From an uncultured Alphaproteobacteria bacterium (lineage in GTDB: Bacteria; Pseudomonadota; Alphaproteobacteria; RF32; CAG-239), in NCBI GenBank assembly GCA_944391365.1, contig CALXTH010000081.1:1-18547 (forward strand): a stretch of DNA of 18,547 bases, given 5' to 3'. The notes under the pieces are model-generated. The model did not search any database and was not told the origin of the DNA. It saw only the letters and a list, made by a program, of their open reading frames with translations. The position numbers and the translations under genes are program-made. Shown here in pieces: positions 9,001 through 15,054 of this stretch. Numbering within the stretch: the stretch's first letter is position 1; every line of letters begins with the position of its first letter.

Positions 9001-9418
9001 GAAAACTGTTCAACGGAATAACCTGATTATAGCCAAAGCCGGGATTGTCAATAATTATGGCCCAAAAACCGGAGCCGCTGTTGGCTATGTCGGAAATCGT
9101 CTTTGATGCTTTGGTACAGAACGGACAGGACGAGTTGTTGTTGAAAAACAGGCTGAGGCTGTTGTTGTCCGTGTAGGTCTGGAAAAGGAGTTCGGGTTTA
9201 TTTGTCTCCCGAAAGCCATCAAACCTGAATTTAAAACTGATGTCAAACTCCTGCTGTTTTGGGAACAGAGAGCCATCAATCAACACCGGTGCCGTATTGT
9301 CAAAATGCTTATATTTTATGGTATAGATACCGCCGAAATACACCCCTCCGAGGGCAAAGCACAAAATGCCAAGGATTAGAACAAAGAGATAAGATTTATA
9401 TTTTTGCAGCTTTATCAT
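6086..9418 (-). CDS. Three-part membrane protein: LamG-like, phosphoethanolamine-transferase/sulfatase, PLC-like barrel
   Basis: 1110 residues from the ATG at 9418. That start is 4 bases after the upstream stop; a TTG at 9433 would add five residues but has no ribosome site. In order: one membrane segment (about 8-30); a LamG/concanavalin-like beta domain (about 40-205, ending VSIGGNRFGEE and GEIRNFRMS); roughly eight hydrophobic helices (about 210-465); a periplasmic alkaline-phosphatase-superfamily domain (about 510-805) with IGES near 515-518, candidate nucleophile Thr560 in YVHTVPALL, RFHN and SDHGED near 732-737. These match EptA/OpgE phosphoethanolamine transferases, which use phosphatidylethanolamine as donor. 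The last 245 residues look like a PLC-like TIM barrel: FIALHTDATG, GIEINM, MGHAPDRL..KTLDEF and IWLDMKEL resemble menorin/FAM151 (DUF2181) or GDPD proteins. It probably decorates the operon's glycan or its lipid anchor. The C-terminal assignment is the least certain part. Confidence 0.8.
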   Translation of the reverse strand: MIKLQKYKSYLFVLILGILCFALGGVYFGGIYTIKYKHFDNTAPVLIDGSLFPKQQEFDISFKFRFDGFRETNKPELLFQTYTDNNSLSLFFNNNSSCPFCTKASKTISDIANSGSGFWAIIIDNPGFGYNQVIPLNSFPVEGVWYKADIRIKGKKLYVYLNGELNTEANITNKLSLTNVSIGGNRFGEEAFNGEIRNFRMSVSSYSKLIHKLLESALVLLFLWGIGLLWAKYFGKKISLKALWDKKWLDWHNLGEGIGLLVLISAGVKIFAQLDGYLVLKSGVFLLMLSVLGFAWKQAGLKRFAALIGCFGVFLWLKSYFLRISYSGLYADLLIFAALFAIVQWIARKRFCLILLRPLLTLGSFVFFTVLAVGACYVKMLKVRILAMNEMWAVFQSNPAEMWGFCTTFFSGPHFVYILFFALLAAVLFWRLFLPTEPKTNRRLFAGILAALLAGAVLMTYIAGKSQSFVSPIAASIGDYKNTISQFRKYQKIREENQNLLKASKAGKGETYVLVIGESSNPAHWSANGYFRDTTPWAAKIKKEGKALFFDNAYASYVHTVPALLKALTAANQYNRQNDFVSVTLPQIAKAAGFKVYWLSNQNKYSIVDNPLTVLAEMADVTRFTDAVSVDENLLPLLDEQLASLDKEQNNLIIIHMIGSHAPYLTRIPNDYRPEFASGEQELGNLAHNRNFVKNVLNPYDMTIKYTDGVLEQLYQKIVEKTGEPEAFVYVSDHGEDVYNGRFHNASQFTWEMSHIPMFAIFSEDYKQKYARQYQTLKNSRENVFTLDCLYDTVLGIMNVKTREYDSDCDLSTPAYRINRENAVTLYTDKNLQTNLYAKTDPLPLEDDERYVIRRNVDYLNRQYPGKFIALHTDATGAANEAAENGFKGIEINMTAPMMQMGHAPDRLYEKTLDEFFSEVEQQKFSKIWLDMKELQEEDIDAVLAKLNELDKKYHLKSRVILENTLRSPKMKAFANAGWHTSYYFSVKVAEDSNYRGFDVSYMRLILKKEHNQEDQKKLKELAQTIAAEVKAQKSSAVSFFAMYYPFMKKYVEPLLPRNVVFHTWAIDGIPSIKDKGLILNPTWRENKIVRDPRVKTILISPESKFAITL
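6134..6220. repeat. Cluster of three inverted repeats inside the 3' end of the fusion gene
   Basis: Three adjacent hairpins lie in coding sequence: GACCC-TT-GGGTC (6134-6145); a perfect 12-bp stem with a 3-base loop (6176-6187 with 6191-6202); and a perfect 20-bp palindrome (6201-6220) centred on GGATCC with ATCGAT at both ends. They sit 45-130 bases before the gene's stop. Their role is unknown; an mRNA-processing or partial-termination element between the upstream and downstream halves of the operon is possible. Confidence 0.8.
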
Positions 9419-9422
9419 TATT

Positions 9423-10487
9423 TTATTTTCCAAAAATATCTATCAAGGCACTGCGGGCTTCGGCTTCAGTCATGTCCACTATTTTTTCCATTTGATAATT
9501 ATCTTTCAACATAATCAGCGCCAAGCCTTTGCCGACGTTCTTTTTGTCCTGACGCATGGCACTGAGGACCGCGTCATGGTTGAGCACGGGAGGACGGACT
9601 TTCAGCACCGGCAGCAAAACGTTTTGTAAAACAAAAGCCTCATTTTCAGGAGAGAGGACGCCCCGCGCGACGCTGACTTTATTGGCCAGCATCATTCCCA
9701 AGACGACCGCTTGTCCGTGCGGAACGGCAAAATTCGTCGCGCTTTCAACGGCATGGCCGAAACAATGGCCATAATTAAGCAGGTTGCGGCGCCCCGTATC
9801 AAACTCGTCTTCTTCAATATAGCTTTTTTTGATATGCAGGCAATTATGTGTCAGTCGGGACAAGACTGCATTTTCTCTTTTATCCAGTCCGGGTAGCGCG
9901 GCGATAAATTCCCGAGTTTTTTCGGCGCCGGCCATCAGATGAAGCTTGGCCATCTCGCCGATGCCGGAATAGAAATCTTCCTGATGCAATGTTTGCAAAA
10001 ATTCAGGAAAAATATGAATTTCCTTCGGAGCATAAAAAGTTCCGACCAGATTTTTAAACTGTTTGAAATTCAGCGATGTTTTGGCGCCGATACAACTGTC
10101 GACCTGAGCCAGAAGCGTGGTCGGAACAAAAATCCAGTTGATTCCCCGATAGAGGCTGGAGGCCACAAAACCGGTTATATCCTGAATGATTCCGCCGCCG
10201 ATTGAAATCAAATTCATGTTTTTACGCGGCGAATAAGCCATGATTTTTTCATAGAGCGCACAGACGGTATCAATATTTTTGACTTCTTCATAGACCGGCC
10301 GGACAATGACCCTTTCAACCGGCAGTGCCCGCAAATTTTTATCCTTATGCAGATTCCAGACATTTTCATCAACAACAAACACAGCATTCTCAATGTCGGC
10401 AAGTTTTTGCACAAAGCCAGAATCATTTTCAAAATAAACATCGTAATCTTTAAGGTTTGATTTTATGCTTATTTTATCTAAATACAT
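9423..10487 (-). CDS. 3-dehydroquinate synthase family cyclase (AroB-like)
   Basis: 354 residues, normal for the family. The NAD-binding SIGGG (95-99) and QDITGFVASSLYRG (102-115) are followed by PTTLLAQVDS.IGAK (122-136, with K136), metal ligands E178 in GIGEMAK, H241 in NYGHCFGHA and H257 in PHGQA, and a DKK at 314-316. Family enzymes use NAD and a divalent metal to oxidise, eliminate phosphate from and cyclise a phosphorylated keto-sugar; DAHP gives dehydroquinate, and relatives make 2-deoxy-scyllo-inosose or valiolones. The full active site suggests real cyclase activity. GIGEMAKLHL differs from the usual AEVIKYG of housekeeping AroB, and the gene sits between a sugar SDR and a membrane modifier, so I infer a dedicated glycan role, perhaps a carbocyclic sugar. 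A strong GGAGG precedes the ATG; the gene overlaps the SDR gene by 10 bases. A second role as the cell's shikimate enzyme cannot be excluded. Confidence 0.85.
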   Translation of the reverse strand: MYLDKISIKSNLKDYDVYFENDSGFVQKLADIENAVFVVDENVWNLHKDKNLRALPVERVIVRPVYEEVKNIDTVCALYEKIMAYSPRKNMNLISIGGGIIQDITGFVASSLYRGINWIFVPTTLLAQVDSCIGAKTSLNFKQFKNLVGTFYAPKEIHIFPEFLQTLHQEDFYSGIGEMAKLHLMAGAEKTREFIAALPGLDKRENAVLSRLTHNCLHIKKSYIEEDEFDTGRRNLLNYGHCFGHAVESATNFAVPHGQAVVLGMMLANKVSVARGVLSPENEAFVLQNVLLPVLKVRPPVLNHDAVLSAMRQDKKNVGKGLALIMLKDNYQMEKIVDMTEAEARSALIDIFGK

Positions 10488-11155
10488 GAAAAACCTCCGT
10501 CCGCATAAAGTATCTGCCCGGTCATAAAGGTATTTTTATCAGAAATCAGGAAACTGACCAGCTCAGCAATTTCTTCCGGCTCGGCCAGGCGTTTCAGCGG
10601 CAGCCCCGCTGCTATTTCACGTATTTGTTCCGGCGTGTTGTTTTGAGAGGTCATCTCAGTATTAATAAAGCCCGGCGCAACGGCATTGACCAAAATATTA
10701 TCCGGGGCAAGCTCGACCGCCGCACCTCTGGTCAGGCCGTCTACACCGGACTTGGCAGCGCTGTACATAATCCGGGCTGTTTTGGAGAAGCCGGCCCAGA
10801 TTGACGAGAAATTAACAATACGCCCCCATTTTTGCTGTTTCATATAAGGGACTACGCCCTGAATCAGCAACATTGAAGCCACCAGATTGACCTGGAGCAT
10901 TTCGCTGATTTTATGCTCATCCATCGCGGCGATATCTGCCAGATTATTAATTCCGGCACAATTCACCAGCGCATCAAAGCCGTTATGCGCGGCCAGCCAG
11001 TTTTTAATACTGCCGCAATCAGACAAATTCATTTCTGCCCGGGAAGGGGCGCTGACCTGCCACCCCTCTTTTTCCAGCAAATTTTTTATGGCTTTGCCAA
11101 TGCCGCGGGAACCTCCCGTCAGCAGGACACGCTTTGTCTTTGCCGCCTTATCCAT
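10478..11155 (-). CDS. Classical short-chain dehydrogenase/reductase
   Basis: 225 residues with every hallmark of a classical SDR: cofactor loop TGGSRGIG (13-20), NCAG (65-68), catalytic S118, Y131 and K135 in YSAAK, then the PGFINTEM segment and a C-terminal TGQILYADGG. It should reduce a ketone or oxidise an alcohol with NAD(P)H in the cytosol. Sequence alone resembles FabG-type 3-oxoacyl reductases, but its place between the aldolase (13 bases away) and the DHQS-like gene (10-base overlap) points to a keto-sugar or cyclitol intermediate; this is an inference. Discrimination between NADH and NADPH is not attempted. An AAAGG lies about 9 bases before the ATG. The gene looks intact. Confidence 0.9.
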   Translation of the reverse strand: MDKAAKTKRVLLTGGSRGIGKAIKNLLEKEGWQVSAPSRAEMNLSDCGSIKNWLAAHNGFDALVNCAGINNLADIAAMDEHKISEMLQVNLVASMLLIQGVVPYMKQQKWGRIVNFSSIWAGFSKTARIMYSAAKSGVDGLTRGAAVELAPDNILVNAVAPGFINTEMTSQNNTPEQIREIAAGLPLKRLAEPEEIAELVSFLISDKNTFMTGQILYADGGFSCI

Positions 11156-11168
11156 TGCTTTATTACCT

Positions 11169-11969
11169 TTAACTGTTTTTCTGTTTATTATAGCGTTCGG
11201 TAATCATTTCAATCCGAGCTGTTTCCGCATTGGCGGTTTTGCCGTAAAGTTCTTTTTTGCGCTGCATCCATTTCAATTCAAAGCCCATGGCCTTTGTCAG
11301 AGCCTGTTCAATTTGCGGGTCTTTCAATGAGGCCTGCAAATCAAAAATAATGTTTCTGGTTTCAAAACTTATCAGCGTATCAGTCGGAAGTTTGGCAAAA
11401 AACTCCAATGAAGCACCGGAAACGCCGCCGCCAATCAACATTTTTTTATGGTGTTTTTGCAGGAGTGCAGCCATATTTGAAGCATATTCGAACATTTCCG
11501 CTGAATTGACAAAGCTGCGGTCTTTTCCCAGAGAGCCGGAAAAATCGACACGGCCCAAGACAACTCCGTCAAGCTGTTCAGCCTCTTTCTGGCTGAGCAT
11601 TTCCTCAAGATGGTTATAGCCGGTGATGGTTTCAATATTTACAAAGAACTTTGTATTGCGCCGTTCATCTTCATCATAAATCGTGTTTACCGAACCGATA
11701 AATTTTTTCAGGGCATAAGCCGATTCAATCATCGGGGCAACAACTTTATCGACACCCAGAACTTTAGCGTCATACAAATCACGTTTGGCCTCACAACCGC
11801 CGATTTTCATCGAGACATGAACCCCGGCTTTATAAGCCACGGAGCTGATGATTTGTGCCAATTCTCCGGTCAGACCTTCATCTTCAAAAGAGATTTTAAT
11901 GCCGGCAATATGGTGATTTTCTTTTAAATCCTTAAGCAGGTTATACATTTCAAGTTCTGTATTATTCAT
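11169..11969 (-). CDS. HpcH/HpaI-type aldolase (citrate-lyase-beta-like)
   Basis: 266 residues. A TIM-barrel aldolase signature is visible: MKIGGCEA (54-61), VVAPMIES (76-83), the metal-binding Glu in VNIET (E113) and the second acidic ligand in GRVDFSGSLG (D142), followed by IGGGVSG. Class II enzymes of this superfamily join or cleave pyruvate (or acetyl-CoA) and an aldehyde with a divalent metal. It is unlike 2-dehydro-3-deoxygalactarate aldolases in its charged N-terminus and long Lys-rich C-terminal helix (about 225-266). In this operon a pyruvate-extending aldolase could build a higher-carbon keto-acid sugar, possibly the precursor for the DHQS-like cyclase; that is inference. The ATG follows the upstream stop by one base. 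Substrates cannot be derived from sequence. Confidence 0.8.
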   Translation of the reverse strand: MNNTELEMYNLLKDLKENHHIAGIKISFEDEGLTGELAQIISSVAYKAGVHVSMKIGGCEAKRDLYDAKVLGVDKVVAPMIESAYALKKFIGSVNTIYDEDERRNTKFFVNIETITGYNHLEEMLSQKEAEQLDGVVLGRVDFSGSLGKDRSFVNSAEMFEYASNMAALLQKHHKKMLIGGGVSGASLEFFAKLPTDTLISFETRNIIFDLQASLKDPQIEQALTKAMGFELKWMQRKKELYGKTANAETARIEMITERYNKQKNS

Positions 11970-11970
11970 T

Positions 11971-12855
11971 TTATTTATCCACTAAAAGTTGTTGATAATC
12001 AATAGAGGATTTTATCCCCGCATAATAATTGTATAAATTTTGCACCGAAGTCTCAAACGGCGTAAATTTTATGTCAGAAAATTCGGTTTTCAGCCGGGTG
12101 TTGTTGCCATAATAATCCAGTCCGTAACCGTCTGCGGCTATTTTAACTTCAAGATCTTTTCCGGACATGCGGCGCACCAGAAAAGCGATATCTTTTAATT
12201 CCACAAAGTTGTCCGGCGTGACATTATAACTGTTAAACCGGGGTTTATTTTCAATCAAACATTCGAGGACCTGCGGCAAATCCGCCACATCCAGATAACT
12301 GAAACGGCGGTTCTGGCGGAGGGTTATCGGTAAATCAAACAGGGTTTTGCAGATGGCATTAGAGATAAAACGAATCGCATAGTCTTCATAACGGCCGAAA
12401 ATTCCGAAAATATTGAGGTCAATAAAATTATCCAGATGTTCAATCTGCTTATGGACGACATATTTGCAAAAGCTATGCTCGTCTTTTCCCATCCGTTTGA
12501 AAATATCCTCTTCCCGAACGCCGGCATTGTCGGCGGCGACATCATAAATTGCTCCGCTGCCGAAATTTATCAGTTTGCCGAAACGGTCTTTGTGGCGCTC
12601 CAGATTTTGAAACATCCGGATGTTGGTATAAAATAACTGTGTCAAATCCCTGGCATTGCGGTGTCCCGGTTTAACGGCACTATGGAGTACAACATCAAAT
12701 TCATGTTTTTTAAAAAAAGTATCAACACTATCTGTATTTGAGAGATCTAACTCCGCATGAGAAGGCGCTATAAGATTATATTTTTCAGCGAGGAAGCTTT
12801 CTTTTAAATTTTTTCCGATGAAACCACTTCCTCCGGTTAAAAGAACTTTCTGCAT
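11971..12855 (-). CDS. NAD-dependent epimerase/dehydratase family protein (extended SDR)
   Basis: 294 residues of an extended SDR: glycine-rich TGGSGFIG at 7-14, INFGSGAIYD (96-105, with S100), and the catalytic pair Y132 and K136 in KYVVHK. The family acts on nucleotide-linked sugars as a 4-reductase, epimerase or dehydratase. Placed right after CDP-glucose 4,6-dehydratase, it most likely reduces or epimerises the CDP-4-keto-6-deoxy sugar, in the way RfbJ or fucose synthase acts on related substrates. The short substrate-binding half and the YVVHK motif resemble reductases rather than dehydratases. Stop and start overlap with rfbG by one base (TAATG), so the two are translationally coupled. 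The exact product is not predictable. Confidence 0.85.
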   Translation of the reverse strand: MQKVLLTGGSGFIGKNLKESFLAEKYNLIAPSHAELDLSNTDSVDTFFKKHEFDVVLHSAVKPGHRNARDLTQLFYTNIRMFQNLERHKDRFGKLINFGSGAIYDVAADNAGVREEDIFKRMGKDEHSFCKYVVHKQIEHLDNFIDLNIFGIFGRYEDYAIRFISNAICKTLFDLPITLRQNRRFSYLDVADLPQVLECLIENKPRFNSYNVTPDNFVELKDIAFLVRRMSGKDLEVKIAADGYGLDYYGNNTRLKTEFSDIKFTPFETSVQNLYNYYAGIKSSIDYQQLLVDK

Positions 12856-13946
12856 TATAAACTCCAGGGAATGTTTTTATGACGGGCGGCGGAGATAAAC
12901 TCTTCAATCTGTTTTAAGCTGTATGCATACATATCCGTTGAAGACAGGTAATGCTCTTTGTACCACAGGGTTGTGGCCGTTACAGCCTCATCAACATCAT
13001 AAACAGGTTCGACACCCAGTTCTGCTTTGGCTTTTTCGATATTCAACATCAGTAATGTTGCCTCATGCAGCCCATCCGACGAACCGACTTCAACTCTTCC
13101 TGCACCCCAGACTTCGGTTACTTTCCGGGCGACCTCGCAGACTTTGGTTACCGAATCTTCATAGGGGCCGAAATTATATCCCCGGGCAAATTTTTCGCCC
13201 TCTTCCAACAGTTTTTGACCAAGACGAAGATAACCGCACAGAGGCTCAAGCACAAACTGCCACGGTCTGACGGCCAGCGGACTGCGGATAAAGATTGTCC
13301 GGTTGTTCACGATTGAGTTGATACAATCCGGGATCAGGCGGTCTTTTGACCAGTCGCCGCCACCGATTACGTTACCGGCACGGGCTGTTCCCAGAGCAAA
13401 AGGCTTGCCACCGCCCAAAAAAGAACGCCGATAAGATGCGCTCAAAATCTCGGAACAGCCTTTGGATGACGAATACATATCGAATCCGCCCATCGGCTCA
13501 TCTTCACGGTATCCTTCGGCCTTTTCCCTGTTTTCATAGCACTTGTCGGTTGTTACGTTAACAAAGGCTTTGACATTTTCACAAGCACGTGCCGCTTCCA
13601 GAACATTCAGCGTTCCGATGACATTGGTTTCATAAGTCAGAACCGGTTCAGCATAAGACAGGCGAACCAGCGGCTGCGCAGCCAGATGGAAAATGATATC
13701 GGGGCGAACTTCCGCGACAAAGGCTTTCAAATTTTCCCGATCCCGGATATCGGCAATCTGCTCTTTTTCCAGCAGCTTATGAATTCCGACGATGTCATAA
13801 AGAGACTCGGAGGTTTCCGGTTTGAGAGAGTAGCCAGAGACTTCGGCACCCAAATGCTTCAACAGCATAACCAGCCAACTGCCCTTAAATCCGGCGTGTC
13901 CGGTTACCAACACTTTCTTTCCCTGATAAATTTTATTAAACAGCAT
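12855..13946 (-). CDS. rfbG: CDP-glucose 4,6-dehydratase
   Basis: 363 residues from the ATG at 13946. That start is one base after the rfbF stop and has GGGAAG upstream; an open frame continues 30 bases into rfbF but is not needed. It converts CDP-glucose to CDP-4-keto-6-deoxyglucose, the branch point for CDP-linked deoxy sugars. The cofactor loop is TGHAGFKG (15-22), followed by HLAAQPLVR (87-95), TTDKCYEN (132-139) and YSSSK with Y158 and K162. The phrases RAGNVIGGGDW and RPWQFVLEPL downstream are diagnostic of RfbG. Length and motifs are intact. Together with rfbF it defines a CDP-hexose pathway. No rfbH-type dehydratase is in the window, so the 3,6-dideoxyhexose route is not shown. Confidence 0.96.
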   Translation of the reverse strand: MLFNKIYQGKKVLVTGHAGFKGSWLVMLLKHLGAEVSGYSLKPETSESLYDIVGIHKLLEKEQIADIRDRENLKAFVAEVRPDIIFHLAAQPLVRLSYAEPVLTYETNVIGTLNVLEAARACENVKAFVNVTTDKCYENREKAEGYREDEPMGGFDMYSSSKGCSEILSASYRRSFLGGGKPFALGTARAGNVIGGGDWSKDRLIPDCINSIVNNRTIFIRSPLAVRPWQFVLEPLCGYLRLGQKLLEEGEKFARGYNFGPYEDSVTKVCEVARKVTEVWGAGRVEVGSSDGLHEATLLMLNIEKAKAELGVEPVYDVDEAVTATTLWYKEHYLSSTDMYAYSLKQIEEFISAARHKNIPWSL

Positions 13947-13947
13947 C

Positions 13948-14727
13948 TTAATCTTCCCACACTTTCCACGGCGCATTACCTGATGCCCAGATTTTGTTTA
14001 AATCTTCTTTGTCTTTCAGCATATCCATCGGACGCCAGAAGCCGCGATGTTTATAGGCATTAAGCTGCCCTTCCTGAGCCAGGGAACGCAGGGGCGCCTG
14101 CTCCCAAATAACATCGTCGCCTTCCGGGATATAATCGAAGATACCAGGCTCACAAACAAAGAAACCGCCGTTAATCCACGCATCTTCATTTTTAGGCTTC
14201 TCCTGAAAATTGGAAACGCGCGAATCTTCTTCAACTTTCAAGACTCCGAAACGTCCTTCCGGCTGGACGGCCGTTAAAGTGCAGAGCTTTCCCTGTCTTT
14301 GGTGAAATTTGATCAGCTCATTGATATTGACATCCGAAACCCCATCGCCGTAAGTCAGCATGAACGGTTCATTGCCGATAAAATCCTTTATCCGGCGAAT
14401 CCGTCCGCCAGTCAGCGTGTTGCGGCCGGTATAAAACAAAGTGACTTTCCATGGCTCACACATGGTTTGGTGGACTTCAACATTATTATTGCTCAGGTCA
14501 ACCGTTACATTTGAATTATTCATGTAATAGTTAACAAAATAGTCCTTGATAACTTCCTGCTTATATCCGGTTAAAACAACAAATTCATTAAACCCATAAT
14601 GGGAATAAATTTTCATAATATGCCAGAGAATCGGGTATCCCCCAATTCCGACCATGGGTTTTGGTCTGACTCCGGTCTCTTCGCCAAGTCTGGTACCAAG
14701 CCCTCCGGCCAATATAACAACTTTCAT
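13948..14727 (-). CDS. rfbF: Glucose-1-phosphate cytidylyltransferase
   Basis: 259 residues from the ATG at 14727; a GTG just before it is less likely, and TAAGG lies 4-5 bases upstream. It makes CDP-glucose from CTP and glucose-1-phosphate, committing sugar to this operon. The N-terminus has the nucleotidyltransferase loop LAGGLGTRL with GVRPKPMV, followed by LTGYKQE, TGGRI.R, LTYGDGVSDV (Mg-binding Asp), GRFGVL, FQEKP and WINGGFFV, and the C-terminal GFWRPMDMLKDK is diagnostic of RfbF. It is the first gene of the twelve-gene operon, so its upstream region should hold the main promoter. It is intact and of standard length. Confidence 0.97.
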   Translation of the reverse strand: MKVVILAGGLGTRLGEETGVRPKPMVGIGGYPILWHIMKIYSHYGFNEFVVLTGYKQEVIKDYFVNYYMNNSNVTVDLSNNNVEVHQTMCEPWKVTLFYTGRNTLTGGRIRRIKDFIGNEPFMLTYGDGVSDVNINELIKFHQRQGKLCTLTAVQPEGRFGVLKVEEDSRVSNFQEKPKNEDAWINGGFFVCEPGIFDYIPEGDDVIWEQAPLRSLAQEGQLNAYKHRGFWRPMDMLKDKEDLNKIWASGNAPWKVWED

Positions 14728-14764
14728 CACGCCTTACCTATTAGTAGAAAATCATAATGTTCTT

Positions 14765-14793
14765 TGTATATTATATTTGTACGCATAAAGCAA
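14765..14793 (-). promoter_or_regulatory. Possible promoter of the rfbF-led operon
   Basis: On the - strand TTGCTT (14788-14793) and TATACA (14765-14770) are separated by 17 bases and would start transcription about 30 bases before the rfbF ATG. Both boxes are imperfect and the region is so AT-rich that other pairs are possible. Confidence 0.3.
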
Positions 14794-14961
14794 TATAAAT
14801 ATATACCTTTTCCGAAAAATCTAAAAAAAATTGTTCGTTAATTATAGAAAGCGTTGACATAAAAAATGTCTATAAATTTCCGTCATTCCTTGAAATTTAT
14901 TGTTTATCAATATATTATTGTTGTAAAAAATTTTTTCTTAGAGCAGTTTATGTCCTTTGTT

Positions 14962-14970
14962 TTATCCACA
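14962..14970 (+). other. Perfect DnaA-box sequence
   Basis: TTATCCACA matches the high-affinity DnaA box exactly and sits in an AT-rich intergenic region. Only one is seen here, so it is not evidence of an origin; it could be a titration or regulatory site, or chance. Confidence 0.5.
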
Positions 14971-15054
14971 GTTTTTTTAGAGTATCTCAGAAACATGCGG
15001 CTGCGCATCCGTCTTCTGATAAGTGTGCCTCAAAAAGAATCCGGAAGACTCAGA

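Larger units (their letters stand above)
14728..15054. other. AT-rich intergenic region between aspC and the glycan operon
   Basis: About 330 bases without a credible gene. It holds the probable rfbF promoter, a small inverted repeat GACAT-AAAAA-ATGTC (14856-14870) that could be an operator, a perfect DnaA box (14962-14970), and near aspC a short ATGCG/CGCAT hairpin (about 14995-15010) that lacks a clear U-run and so is a poor terminator. Confidence 0.6.

Noticed and set aside
11257..11619. 120-codon + strand open frame opposite the aldolase gene
   Set aside because: The aldolase frame has clear catalytic motifs; the antisense translation is low-complexity Ser/Arg with none.
11971..11990. 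DnaA-box-like TTATCCACT near 11974
   Set aside because: One mismatch, and it lies across the 3' end of the extended-SDR coding sequence.
14854..14876. TTGACA followed by TATAAA on the + strand, resembling a promoter
   Set aside because: The spacer is only 11 bases and no + strand gene follows.
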